The notes under the pieces were generated by a model. It worked only from the letters and a program-made list of their open reading frames with translations. It had not been told where the DNA came from and did no database searches. Of a DNA stretch of 41,137 nucleotides, positions 7,352-15,458 are shown piece after piece (position 1 is the first letter of the stretch; every line of letters starts with the position of its first letter). Made by a program: the position numbers and the translations under genes. The DNA is from an uncultured Bacilli bacterium (lineage in GTDB: Bacteria; Bacillota_I; Bacilli_A; RF39; UBA660), in assembly GCA_947628895.1 (NCBI GenBank), contig CANRBS010000006.1, forward strand, positions 1 through 41,137, read 5' to 3'.

Positions 7352-8404
7352 ATGAACTTTATAATTACGATACTTATATTATTTATAATTTTAGGATTAA
7401 TTATTTCTATACATGAATTTGGACACTTTATAGCTGCTAAGAAGAGTGGAGTATATGTAGAAGAATTTTCTTTAGGTATGGGTCCACTTCTTTTAAAACA
7501 TAAACCAAAAAAGAGTGAAACAACTTATTCACTTAGATTATTACCAATAGGTGGTTATGTTTCAATGGCAGAAAAAGAAATGCCAGATAAAAAGATTAAG
7601 AAAGATAGAATATTAGAAAATAAAGGATTTTTTAAAACATTTTGGGTTTTAATAAATGGAATTGTATTTAACTTTATTTTAGCTATTGTATTATTCTTTA
7701 TTAGTGGTCTTTTATATGGAAAACCAGTAGAAGAACCTATTATAAAATCAGTTGTTGAAAATGGTCCTGCTTATAATGCTGGACTTGAAAGTGGAGATAG
7801 AATACTTGAAATAAATGGTAAAAAGATTTCTACATTAGATGATTATATATTAGAAGCAGTTGCTAAAAAATTAAAAGATAATTATGAATTTATAGTTGAA
7901 AAAGAAAATAAACAAGTAAAAAAATATAATGTAGTACCAGAAGTAACTAAAAAAGATAACGAAGAAGTAAGAAACTTTGGTATTGAATATGGTGGAGCTA
8001 CATATAAAAAAGGATTCTTAAATGCAGTAAGTTATGCATTTGTAGGAACTTGGGATAATACAGTTACAATATTTAAAATACTAGGATCATTATTTACAGG
8101 TCAAGTATCTGCTGATAGTTTAAGTGGACCAGTTGGTATTTATTCATTAATTGATACAGTTAAATATCAAGGATTAGAAGTATTATTATATTTAACAGCA
8201 TATTTAAGTATCAATGTAGGAATTGTTAATTTAATACCAATACCTGTATTTGATGGTGGTAGAATATTTATACTAATTATAGAAAAAATTATAGGAAGAA
8301 AAACTAATGAAAAATTAGAAGCAGTATTAAATCTAGTTGGATTTGGACTTATGATTTTATTAATGGTATATGTAACTTTTAATGACATTTTAAGGCTTTG
8401 GTGA
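7352..8404 (+). CDS. rseP: Site-2 intramembrane zinc metalloprotease, RseP/RasP
   Basis: A 350-residue S2P protease. The zinc site HEFGH is at residues 21-25 in the first helix, one PDZ domain lies at about 115-190 (NGPAYNAGLESGDRILEING), and the third zinc ligand is in NLIPIPVFDGG (293-303, Asp301). It cleaves membrane-embedded substrates such as anti-sigma factors and signal-peptide remnants. It shares an operon with cdsA. The AGGAGG site upstream overlaps the cdsA stop region. All catalytic residues are present. The symbol rasP is equally apt in Bacillota. Confidence 0.94.
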   Translation: MNFIITILILFIILGLIISIHEFGHFIAAKKSGVYVEEFSLGMGPLLLKHKPKKSETTYSLRLLPIGGYVSMAEKEMPDKKIKKDRILENKGFFKTFWVLINGIVFNFILAIVLFFISGLLYGKPVEEPIIKSVVENGPAYNAGLESGDRILEINGKKISTLDDYILEAVAKKLKDNYEFIVEKENKQVKKYNVVPEVTKKDNEEVRNFGIEYGGATYKKGFLNAVSYAFVGTWDNTVTIFKILGSLFTGQVSADSLSGPVGIYSLIDTVKYQGLEVLLYLTAYLSINVGIVNLIPIPVFDGGRIFILIIEKIIGRKTNEKLEAVLNLVGFGLMILLMVYVTFNDILRLW

Positions 8405-8408
8405 TATA

Positions 8409-8780
8409 ATGGAGAATAGATATCTTGAAAATAAAATAATTGTTAAGTATTGTAAAGATTATTATAGAATAATTAATGAAGAATTTAGTGAATTAGATTT
8501 TATGAGTGGAAGACTAATTCAAATATATCAAGCATATATATTTAGTATAAATGCAAGAGTTAAAGAACAGTTAAAGAGTGCTGTTGATTTAAATACTGCA
8601 GTTGCTAGATATTTTGATGATAGAGAATTTAAAACAATACTTACAAATATGTTAAAATCATTAAAAGTATCTAAAAGTGAAACTAATGTTATTGGATATA
8701 TAGTAACCGCTATAATAAAAGAATATGATAAATACATGGAGGGATATACAAGAAATTTATATATTTCTAGATGGATATAA
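8409..8780 (+). CDS. Small helical protein of unknown function
   Basis: A 123-residue soluble protein, predicted almost wholly alpha-helical, starting 4 bases after the rseP stop. GGTGA at the rseP stop probably acts as its weak ribosome site. No signal peptide, Cys motif or catalytic signature is seen, and I recognise no family. Its position between rseP and an HD-domain gene, all on one strand with tiny gaps, says only that the genes are cotranscribed. proS, the common neighbour of rseP in Bacillota, is absent here. Confidence 0.72.
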   Translation: MENRYLENKIIVKYCKDYYRIINEEFSELDFMSGRLIQIYQAYIFSINARVKEQLKSAVDLNTAVARYFDDREFKTILTNMLKSLKVSKSETNVIGYIVTAIIKEYDKYMEGYTRNLYISRWI

Positions 8781-8795
8781 GAGGTTGTGATAAAA

Positions 8796-9281
8796 ATGAA
8801 AAAGAATAAAGAAGTTTATTATGATATATATAGTGAATTTTATAATGTAAATAAATATAGAGAATTAAAATCAATTTTACATCATGGTAATAATAGATTA
8901 GATCATATAAATAGAGTAGCTAAGCTAAGCTTTTTAATGTCTAAAAGTTTAGGACTTGATTATGTATCTTGTACAAGAGGCGCTATGATGCATGATTTCT
9001 TTACATTAGATGATTTAAGTAAAAATAATATAAGCTATCATAGTTTTTTAAAGCAACATCCAAGAATTGCACTAGAAAATTCAGAAGAATGTTTTAAAGT
9101 AAATGATATTGAAAAAGATATTATACTTACACACATGTATCCTGTAGTAAAAGGAAAACCACATTATAAAGAATCAAAAGTAGTATGCATAAGTGATAAA
9201 TTAATAAGTGTATATGAATTTTTAAGATATGAATTAAAATTAGAAGTAAATGTATTATTAATGTTTTTAATGTTAAAATAA
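8796..9281 (+). CDS. HD-domain phosphohydrolase-like protein
   Basis: A 161-residue protein with the HD-superfamily metal ligands: His37 in RLDHINRVAKLS, the paired His66-Asp67 in GAMMHDFF, and a later His in ILTHMYP. Such proteins hydrolyse phosphate esters such as nucleotides. The substrate cannot be told here. The hydrophobic C-terminus (NVLLMFLMLK) may be a terminal helix. GTG 8787 is only 2 bases from the AGAGG site (8780-8784), so ATG 8796 was chosen. It is the last protein gene of the cdsA operon and the tRNA gene follows 16 bases later. Confidence 0.83.
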   Translation: MKKNKEVYYDIYSEFYNVNKYRELKSILHHGNNRLDHINRVAKLSFLMSKSLGLDYVSCTRGAMMHDFFTLDDLSKNNISYHSFLKQHPRIALENSEECFKVNDIEKDIILTHMYPVVKGKPHYKESKVVCISDKLISVYEFLRYELKLEVNVLLMFLMLK

Positions 9282-9297
9282 ATACATTTATTTATAT

Positions 9298-9374
9298 GTC
9301 CTAGTAACTCAGTTGGATAGAGTAACGACCTCCTAAGTCGTAAGTCGGCAGTTCGACTCTGCCCTAGGACGCCA
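9298..9374 (+). tRNA. tRNA-Arg (anticodon CCU)
   Basis: 77 bases with encoded CCA. The acceptor stem GTCCTAG (9298-9304)/CTAGGAC (9364-9370) is perfect, as is the anticodon stem ACGAC/GTCGT (9325-9329/9337-9341), whose loop carries anticodon CCT at 9332-9334. The T arm is GGCAG-TTCGACT-CTGCC. It reads the AGG codon. tRNA genes are common integration sites, and accessory genes follow, but I found no second copy of the tRNA 3' end in the window. Confidence 0.95.
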
Positions 9375-9451
9375 GTAGAAAATATAGTATTTTTAATATA
9401 AATTTTTATTAATCTTTTTTCAATAAAAAATATAATATTTAATAACTGTTA

Positions 9452-9480
9452 TTGATATTTTTTTTAAAAAAATATATAAT
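9452..9480 (+). promoter_or_regulatory. Promoter of the two-gene accessory module
   Basis: TTGATA (9452-9457), 17-base spacer of T and A tracts, TATAAT (9475-9480). Predicted start about 9487. An AGAGAGGT ribosome site precedes the ATG at 9510. Confidence 0.75.
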
Positions 9481-9509
9481 AAAATCTATTAAGAAAGAGA
9501 GGTAAAATA

Positions 9510-10172
9510 ATGCATTTAAAACCATTTAGTTCTCAAATAAGTGTTTTCTTATCTGATGGAGTTATGAATCCTTCTCGTTGTATAGATGAAGTGAATGCTA
9601 ACTTTAATGGGATTTTTACAATACAAGATTATTTACTTAATATTGAAGATGCACCTAGTGATATACCATTAGTTAGATATAGTTCAAAAGATGGAAAATA
9701 TACTTATGAATTTGCAAAAAAAAGAATAAATTTTTATATGGATTTCAATGAAAATGATTCTGTTTCAATATTTGAAGAATATAAGGATAATGTTAGAAAT
9801 TTGATAAAAAATGTTATTTTAAAATATTCAAATATTTCTAGGGTTGGCTTAGCAATTAATTATTATATAGACAAAAGGGATGATAAATATATTTTTTGGG
9901 TTAATAAATATAACTTCCCATTTTATAATTCTAATAAAACATCTGAAATATCTTATACAATAAATAACAATTTTATTAATAATGGCATAAAATATAATAA
10001 TATAATAATTTTATCTAATGCCAAACATAATAATTCAAAAGTTGTTCCAACTGTAACAGTTGATGTTAATAATTTGCCTACTGCTAAATTATCAAATGAA
10101 ACAATTGAGTTTATATTTAATGATATAAATAATTATAAACAAGATATTGTAGAAGGAATATTAAACATTTAA
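9510..10172 (+). CDS. Cytosolic protein of unknown function, first gene of a pair
   Basis: A 220-residue soluble protein with no signal peptide or membrane helix. The segment RVGLAINYYID near residue 115 recalls the core of the sporadic TIGR04255 family, but the match is by eye and weak. It has its own promoter and is followed after one base by a gene for a membrane protein. The pair has its own terminator, so this is a self-contained two-gene unit directly downstream of a tRNA. Possible roles include a sensor for the membrane partner. No catalytic motif is visible. Confidence 0.7.
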   Translation: MHLKPFSSQISVFLSDGVMNPSRCIDEVNANFNGIFTIQDYLLNIEDAPSDIPLVRYSSKDGKYTYEFAKKRINFYMDFNENDSVSIFEEYKDNVRNLIKNVILKYSNISRVGLAINYYIDKRDDKYIFWVNKYNFPFYNSNKTSEISYTINNNFINNGIKYNNIIILSNAKHNNSKVVPTVTVDVNNLPTAKLSNETIEFIFNDINNYKQDIVEGILNI

Positions 10173-10173
10173 T

Positions 10174-10653
10174 ATGAATAATAAAGATATTAGAGGGAGA
10201 ACTATTAGTTATATTAATGAAAGTGGTTCTTCTACATTAACATCAGCTTTTAATAATTATGATAATAATCAAAAAGATAGGGATAATTCTATATTATGTG
10301 AATTACTAGTAACAACAAATAAAATGACCAATAGATTGGATAATTTAGAACAAGAAAATAAGATATTGCATAAAGAAATAAAAAACAATAAAATTTGTGA
10401 AAATAAATTAATAAATCAGTTTTCATGCTTTTTGTTAATTATAAATATTGGATTAGTATTGCTTATGATTATTGGTGTAATACTATTTATTGACTCAGTT
10501 TATCCATTTATAAAAAATTTAATTGAGAATAGCCATGGTGCTAAAATAATTGTTGAATTAATAGGTGGTTCAATTGCTGCTGGAATATTTGGAATATGGC
10601 TTAGTGTTAACAAATATTTAATAAAAGTTACTCAAAAAGAAAAGGAAGAATAG
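10174..10653 (+). CDS. Membrane protein with coiled coil, second gene of a pair
   Basis: A 159-residue protein. The N-terminal 45 residues are polar and probably disordered, followed by a coiled-coil segment (about 48-75, leucine-spaced and charged). Two membrane helices follow, at about 85-112 and 125-147, the second glycine-rich (GGSIAAGIFGIW), and the C-terminus is charged. The ATG follows the previous stop by one base and has no close ribosome site (GAAGGA is 16 bases away), so translation is probably coupled. Small two-helix proteins paired with a soluble partner occur among phage-defence and toxin effectors, but no family is recognised. Confidence 0.7.
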   Translation: MNNKDIRGRTISYINESGSSTLTSAFNNYDNNQKDRDNSILCELLVTTNKMTNRLDNLEQENKILHKEIKNNKICENKLINQFSCFLLIINIGLVLLMIIGVILFIDSVYPFIKNLIENSHGAKIIVELIGGSIAAGIFGIWLSVNKYLIKVTQKEKEE

Positions 10654-10739
10654 CTTAAATGTTTTTTAATTATATAAAGCATTGAGTAATTAAACAAGCA
10701 TTTAGTTCAAATGATTTAAATTAATAGTTACATATAATG

Positions 10740-10762
10740 AAAAAGAGCCTTAAGCTCTTTTT
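10740..10762 (+). terminator. Rho-independent terminator
   Basis: Stem AAAAGAGC/GCTCTTTT (10741-10748/10754-10761) with a 5-base loop and T tail, 87 bases after the two-gene unit. Confidence 0.75.
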
Positions 10763-10906
10763 CCCTACAATACATTAAATATATTGGAATCACATTACTT
10801 ATAGATTATAGCAAAAAAAATACTTTTGTCTATATATAACTCATTATGTAATTATTAGTACAATATTTTATAAAATTGTTTTAAATATTAATATAATAGG
10901 AGAAAA

Positions 10907-11638
10907 ATGAAAATAAAAAAAGTATTAATTGAACAAAAAAATATGAATTTATTTGGAAATCTTTATCATAAAACACAAATAGACTTTTCATATCATTCTA
11001 ATTATATAGAGGGATCAACTATAACTTTAGATGAAACATCTAGTATTTATGATAATGGAACTATTCTTTCAAATAAAAATAAAGTTATTATTTTAAAAGA
11101 TGCAACTGAAACAAAAAATCATTTTACTTTATTTAAATATATGTTAGATACTATTGATGATAAATTATCTGAAGATATGATTAAAAAATTTCATTTTATT
11201 TTAAAAAATGGTACACTTACTGATAGTGAAAAAGAATGGTTTAATGTAGGAGAATACAAAAAACATAAAAATTTTGTAGGAGATATTACAACATCACTTC
11301 CAAAAGATGTTTCAAAAGATATGAAAGAATTATTGAACTGGTATAATAAAATTAAAAAGAAAAATTTAGAAGATATAATTGAATTTCATGTTAAATTTGA
11401 AAAAATTCATCCCTTTCAAGATGGAAATGGTAGAGTAGGAAGAATGATAATGTTTAGAGAATGTTTAAACAATGATATAATGCCATTTTATATAGAAGAC
11501 AGAAATAAAGATTTTTATATTAGAGGAATAAAAGAATATCAATTACATAATGAAAAAGGTTATTTAATTGATACATGTTTAAATAGTCAAGATAATTATG
11601 AAAAACTTGTTAATTACTTTTTAGAAGATGAAAAATAA
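10907..11638 (+). CDS. Fic-domain AMP-transferase, class II, copy 1
   Basis: A 243-residue Fic protein. The catalytic motif H168-PFQDGNGR-VGR is complete. The N-terminal inhibitory motif S31-NYI-E35-G36 fits the class II form, in which the inhibitory helix lies in the same protein. Family members transfer AMP (or a related group) from ATP to protein side chains. The target is unknown. A second, nearly identical gene lies at 14582-15313, with a 409-base identical core. The AGGAG site and 5' end are shared by both copies. No separate antitoxin gene is adjacent. Confidence 0.92.
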   Translation: MKIKKVLIEQKNMNLFGNLYHKTQIDFSYHSNYIEGSTITLDETSSIYDNGTILSNKNKVIILKDATETKNHFTLFKYMLDTIDDKLSEDMIKKFHFILKNGTLTDSEKEWFNVGEYKKHKNFVGDITTSLPKDVSKDMKELLNWYNKIKKKNLEDIIEFHVKFEKIHPFQDGNGRVGRMIMFRECLNNDIMPFYIEDRNKDFYIRGIKEYQLHNEKGYLIDTCLNSQDNYEKLVNYFLEDEK

Positions 11639-11663
11639 AAATTTTACAAAACGATAAATAGCA

Positions 11664-11718
11664 ATTTTAAAGTAAATTGCCACATTTGATTGACTATTGT
11701 GGCAACTTACTTTAAAAT
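11664..11718. repeat. Long inverted repeat (21-bp arms)
   Basis: Arms 11664-11684 and 11698-11718 are complementary with a single mismatch, separated by a 13-base loop. The complementarity continues after a one-sided 12-base insertion (AAATAGCA 11656-11663 with TGCTATTT 11731-11738). It is not followed by a T tract, so it is unlikely to be a simple terminator. It may be a transposon or MITE remnant, or a structured RNA. Confidence 0.8.
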
Positions 11719-11909
11719 TATATCAAGAGGTGCTATTTCTAAAGATAAAAGAAGAACAACACAAGATTTAGATATTGATTTTATTAGGTATTCTTTAGAT
11801 GATAAAGTTATCTAAAATTCGTAATATGTTTCTAAGAAGAAAAAAGTCATATGAAAAATTGGGTTACGAAATAGTGGAAAATAACGAACAACAAATAATA
11901 AAGGTATAA
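11690..11909 (+). pseudogene. Gene remnants: nucleotidyltransferase-like and acetyltransferase-like
   Basis: Two short open stretches without start codons. 11690-11815 encodes a peptide containing RGAISKDKRRTTQDLDIDF, which resembles the catalytic neighbourhood of AbiEii/AbiGii-type nucleotidyltransferases (R-x-T-x-D-[IL]-D). In another frame 11808-11909 encodes a tail with SYEKLGYEIVENNEQQII, like the C-terminus of GNAT acetyltransferases. Both look like decayed pieces of accessory genes. The 608 bases between the flanking genes hold no intact gene. Confidence 0.5.
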
Positions 11910-11934
11910 TTAATATTTCAAGCATCTATTTATA

Positions 11935-11972
11935 AAAAGGTAGTTTCAATTAAATTCTAACTACCTTTTCAA
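11935..11972. terminator. Terminator-like hairpin
   Basis: Perfect 11-bp stem AAAAGGTAGTT (11935-11945)/AACTACCTTTT (11959-11969) with a 13-base loop. The T tail is short. Confidence 0.5.
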
Positions 11973-12149
11973 CTAACAAAATTTTAAATTCAATTTAATT
12001 ATTATATTAAATAATTAATTTTTAAAGTTTTAAAATAAAGATAAAAGTATTTAATAAACTTAGAAATGCATGAATACACTAACCGCCCCCTGAAGAGAAG
12101 TGCTAAATGTACAATAATCATTTTATAAAAAACCATCTGCAATAAAAAT

Positions 12150-12187
12150 AGAACTGCTCCATTATGGATTTGTGCAGTTCTTTTATA
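12150..12187. terminator. Terminator-like hairpin, probably bidirectional
   Basis: Stem AGAACTGC (12150-12157)/GCAGTTCT (12174-12181) with a 16-base loop that can itself pair (TCCA/TGGA). T-rich on the 3' side of both strands. It lies downstream of the minus-strand gene at 12247. Confidence 0.5.
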
Positions 12188-12246
12188 TAGAATAAAAAAT
12201 ATTGTTACTACTAACAATGAAAATAACCACTATAAAAACAATTATA

Positions 12247-12741
12247 TTACTTAAAATTATATATTTTTTTAAGTTCTTCTAATATTTCATATACAACAGG
12301 ACAAACACTTGCATTAGAGATAACAGAATACAAACTAAATAATCTTTCTTCTTTATTGGTATATGGATATTCTTTACAACTTTTAGGTAAACATTCTTTA
12401 ACTTTACAATTATTATTTTCATCTAAAAATTTACATCTTTTTTCTTTAAATGTATATTCGCCATATTTTTCATTTAAATTTTCTTGAATAAATTTGTTCT
12501 TATCTAATTTCAAATAATTGCATATTTTATTTAATTCACTTTCATCCATACTAATTCCAATTTCCTTACAACAATTTCTACATTTTCTACAATCATAAAT
12601 TTTAAAATATTTATTATGTAATTCTTTAAATTGTTTATCTAGTTCATTTTCATCAGCATGTGTTTTTAAAAATTGTCTAAATCTATAATTTTCATTTTCT
12701 TTTTGATTTGCTAAAAATTTTAAATCTTTAATATCTATCAT
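12247..12741 (-). CDS. YkgJ-family cysteine-cluster protein
   Basis: A 164-residue protein with a Cys-rich core: C51-RK-C54-RN-C57-C58, then KRCKFLDENNNC and ECLPKSCKEYP. This is the pattern of the YkgJ family (putative zinc- or iron-chelating domain), whose biochemical role is unknown. The AGGAG site (minus strand, near 12752) sets the start. It is the only minus-strand gene in this stretch, lying between the gene remnants and the divergent SWIM gene. Confidence 0.88.
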   Translation of the reverse strand: MIDIKDLKFLANQKENENYRFRQFLKTHADENELDKQFKELHNKYFKIYDCRKCRNCCKEIGISMDESELNKICNYLKLDKNKFIQENLNEKYGEYTFKEKRCKFLDENNNCKVKECLPKSCKEYPYTNKEERLFSLYSVISNASVCPVVYEILEELKKIYNFK

Positions 12742-12777
12742 ATACTTCTCCTACATTTACTTGTAATTTCTATTATC

Positions 12778-12805
12778 ATTATACTATATAATTAATATAA
12801 ATCAA
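12778..12805 (-). promoter_or_regulatory. Promoter of the cysteine-cluster gene
   Basis: Minus strand TTGATT (12805-12800), 16-base spacer, TATAAT (12783-12778), about 37 bases before the start codon. Confidence 0.45.
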
Positions 12806-12885
12806 AATTAAATAAAACTAATCAAATAAAATTTATTAATTTTATTAAAGTATGATACAATAATATAAATATTTAGGAGTAGTAA

Positions 12886-14547
12886 ATGAAAATAAATTTT
12901 GAAGATGAATTCTATGATTATATTTTAAAAAGAGGATTTGAATATTATTGTGAAAATAGAGTTAGCAATATAGTAGTAAATAATAATATTGTTAGTGCAA
13001 TAGTAATTGGAAATTATGATTATAAAGTTGAACTTGAAATTATAGATAATATTTTTATTGATGGGGAATGTAGTTGTCCTTATTTTGAATCTGGTGAATA
13101 TTGTAAACATATGGCTGCAGTATTATATTATTTGAATGAAAAAGGAATAGATAAAAAAAATAATGATTATAATTTAGAAAATATTGTTAATGTGATACCT
13201 GAAAAAGAAATAAAAAATTTTATTTATGAAAATTTAAGAAATGATATTGAATTATTAAATAGATTTAGAATAGAATTTAGTAAATATTTTCCAAAATTAT
13301 CAAAAGAAGAATATGAAAATAAGATTTATAATGCTATTGATAGATGTTGTAATAGAGATGGATATATTGATTATAATAATACATTTAAATATGAACATGC
13401 TATGAATGAATTTATTGATGAAGCAAGTAAATTAGTAGATAATGAAGACTATAAAACTGCATTAATAATAGTTATGACTATATTAGATTCAATTCCTAAT
13501 ACTAATATTGATGATTCAAGTGGTTCAACCTCTGTAATAGCAGAAAATTCTATTGAAATAATTTCTGATATTTTAGATGAAATTGATAATAAAAATAGTG
13601 ATGTATTAAAAATGATTTTAGATTATGTAATAGAAGAATTAAAAACAGATAATTTATATAATTATGGAGTAGAATTAGAACCTATATTAGAAAATTTTAT
13701 TTATGATGAATTATATTTAGATGATATTAAAGAATTTTTAGAAATAAAACTTGATAATTCTAATGATAAAAAATATTTTTATAATAGAATAGATTATGTA
13801 AATTATTTAACTAAAATTTATGAATTAAAAGGAGAAAAAGAAAAAATAATTCAAATTTTAGAAAAATATTCATATGATTCAAGAGTTTTTATGGTATATA
13901 TTGATTATTTAATAAAAGATGATAAAGTTTTTGATGCTATTAAAAAATTAGAAGAAAGATTAGATGAAAATGATTATGATAGTAAAACTTATGCAAACAA
14001 ATTATCTGAAATATATTTAACAAATAATATGATTGATAAATATAAAGATATATTATATAAAATCTTTTATAAATTTGATAAATATGATATAGATACTTAT
14101 ATTAAAATAAAGAAACTTTATAATAATAAAGACTGGAATATAGAAAAGAATAAAATAATAGAAAATTTAAGAAAAGATGAGTCAAATGAAGAAAAATTAA
14201 ATGAAATATTTATAGAAGAAAAAATGTATGATGAGTTATATTTAAATGTTTGTAGTCATGGTATGAATTATGTTATGGGTTATGAAAAATATTTACTTCC
14301 AAAATATAATAATGAATTATTATATAATTATAAGTATTCTTGTTTAAAATATGCAGAGTATGCAAATAATAGAAGAGAGTATCGTGATATTGCAAGAAAT
14401 GTAAATCATATAATACAAATGAAAAATTCTAATGAAACTGTTAAATCACTATTAAAAGAAATTAATGAAAAATATTTTGTTAAAAGACCAGCAATGTATA
14501 GTGAATTTAATATTGCAATAAAAAACTTAAATAAATATATAAAATAA
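12886..14547 (+). CDS. SWIM zinc-finger protein with helical-repeat body
   Basis: A 553-residue protein. The SWIM zinc ligands are near the N-terminus: C62-x-C64, then C73-x-H75 (ECSCPYFESGEYCKHMAAVLYYL region). The rest is acidic and helical, with TPR-like pairs of helices in the middle (for example EKEKIIQILEKYS and DKVFDAIKKLEERL). SWIM domains bind DNA or protein, and free-standing SWIM proteins of this kind have no settled role. ATG 12886 follows TTAGGAG. The second fic gene starts 34 bases after its stop and is probably cotranscribed. Confidence 0.87.
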   Translation: MKINFEDEFYDYILKRGFEYYCENRVSNIVVNNNIVSAIVIGNYDYKVELEIIDNIFIDGECSCPYFESGEYCKHMAAVLYYLNEKGIDKKNNDYNLENIVNVIPEKEIKNFIYENLRNDIELLNRFRIEFSKYFPKLSKEEYENKIYNAIDRCCNRDGYIDYNNTFKYEHAMNEFIDEASKLVDNEDYKTALIIVMTILDSIPNTNIDDSSGSTSVIAENSIEIISDILDEIDNKNSDVLKMILDYVIEELKTDNLYNYGVELEPILENFIYDELYLDDIKEFLEIKLDNSNDKKYFYNRIDYVNYLTKIYELKGEKEKIIQILEKYSYDSRVFMVYIDYLIKDDKVFDAIKKLEERLDENDYDSKTYANKLSEIYLTNNMIDKYKDILYKIFYKFDKYDIDTYIKIKKLYNNKDWNIEKNKIIENLRKDESNEEKLNEIFIEEKMYDELYLNVCSHGMNYVMGYEKYLLPKYNNELLYNYKYSCLKYAEYANNRREYRDIARNVNHIIQMKNSNETVKSLLKEINEKYFVKRPAMYSEFNIAIKNLNKYIK

Positions 14548-14581
14548 AGTAGTTATGAATTCTTAACATAATAGGAGAAAA

Positions 14582-15313
14582 ATGAAAATAAAAAAAGTAT
14601 TAATTGAGCAAAAAAATATGAATTTATCTGGAAGTTTATATCATAAAACACAAATAGATTTTTCATATCATTCTAATTATATAGAAGGTTCAACTATAAC
14701 TTTAGATGAAACATCTAGTATTTATGATACTGGGACTATTCTTACAAGTAAAAATAAAGTTATTGTTTTAAAAGATGCAACTGAAACAAAAAATCATTTT
14801 ACTTTATTTAAATATATGTTAGATACTATTGATGATAAATTATCTGAAGATATGATTAAAAAATTTCATTTTATTTTAAAAAATGGTACACTTACTGATA
14901 GTGAAAAAGAATGGTTTAATGTAGGAGAATACAAAAAACATAAAAATTTTGTAGGAGATATTACAACATCACTTCCAAAAGATGTTTCAAAAGATATGAA
15001 AGAATTATTGAACTGGTATAATAAAATTAAAAAGAAAAATTTAGAAGATATAATTGAATTTCATGTTAAATTTGAAAAAATTCATCCCTTTCAAGATGGA
15101 AATGGTAGAGTAGGAAGAATGATAATGTTTAGAGAATGTTTAAACAATGATATAATGCCATTTTATATAGAAGATAGAAATAAAGATTTTTATATAAGAG
15201 GAATAAAAGAATATCAATTACATAATGAAAAAAGTTATTTAATTGATACTTGTTTAAATAGTCAAGACAATTATGAAAAACTAGTTAATTACTTTTTAGA
15301 AGATGAGAAATAA
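14582..15313 (+). CDS. Fic-domain AMP-transferase, class II, copy 2
   Basis: A 243-residue paralogue of the protein at 10907-11638, with all Fic motif residues and the SNYIEG inhibitory motif intact. The proteins differ mainly at a few N-terminal positions (for example LFGN/LSGS and DNGTILSN/DTGTILTS) and at one near the C-terminus (GYLIDT/SYLIDT). The DNA is identical over 14766-15174 but clearly divergent in the first ~180 bases, a mosaic that suggests gene conversion. It is probably transcribed with the SWIM gene. Confidence 0.92.
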   Translation: MKIKKVLIEQKNMNLSGSLYHKTQIDFSYHSNYIEGSTITLDETSSIYDTGTILTSKNKVIVLKDATETKNHFTLFKYMLDTIDDKLSEDMIKKFHFILKNGTLTDSEKEWFNVGEYKKHKNFVGDITTSLPKDVSKDMKELLNWYNKIKKKNLEDIIEFHVKFEKIHPFQDGNGRVGRMIMFRECLNNDIMPFYIEDRNKDFYIRGIKEYQLHNEKSYLIDTCLNSQDNYEKLVNYFLEDEK

Positions 15314-15352
15314 AAATATATAAATAGTTAATTTTGCTTATATATTTTTTTA
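15312..15352 (+). terminator. A/T-only terminator hairpin
   Basis: Twelve-bp stem made only of A and T (15312-15323/15338-15349) with a 14-base loop and a T tail. It separates the accessory stretch from the glycopolymer locus. Confidence 0.55.
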
Positions 15353-15402
15353 TTTTATTAAAAAGTTTTAATCTTATGTTGTATTAATTAAAACTTATTT
15401 AA

Positions 15403-15431
15403 TTGAAACTATAAATATTTTTTGCTATAAT
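15403..15431 (+). promoter_or_regulatory. Promoter of the phosphonate operon
   Basis: TTGAAA (15403-15408), 17-base spacer, TATAAT (15426-15431) with a TG extension (TGCTATAAT). Confidence 0.8.
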
Positions 15432-15458
15432 AGGAAAAAGAAAGAGAAGTGTTAATGT

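Noticed and set aside
9298-9374. tRNA-Arg as attachment site of an integrated element
   Set aside because: No integrase gene and no second copy of the tRNA 3' end in the window, so the idea is unsupported here.
10892-10897. TATAAT just before the first fic gene as its -10 box
   Set aside because: It would start transcription inside or after the AGGAG ribosome site and has no -35 at proper distance.
10907-11638. Fic gene as toxin of a toxin-antitoxin pair
   Set aside because: The inhibitory motif is inside the protein (class II) and no antitoxin gene is adjacent.
12002-12217. Minus-strand open frame of 71 codons
   Set aside because: No ribosome site, crosses two hairpins and the GC-rich patch, no recognisable family; treated as non-coding.
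12925-13110. Minus-strand open frame of 61 codons opposite the SWIM domain
   Set aside because: Antisense shadow over the conserved Cys/His region of the SWIM gene.
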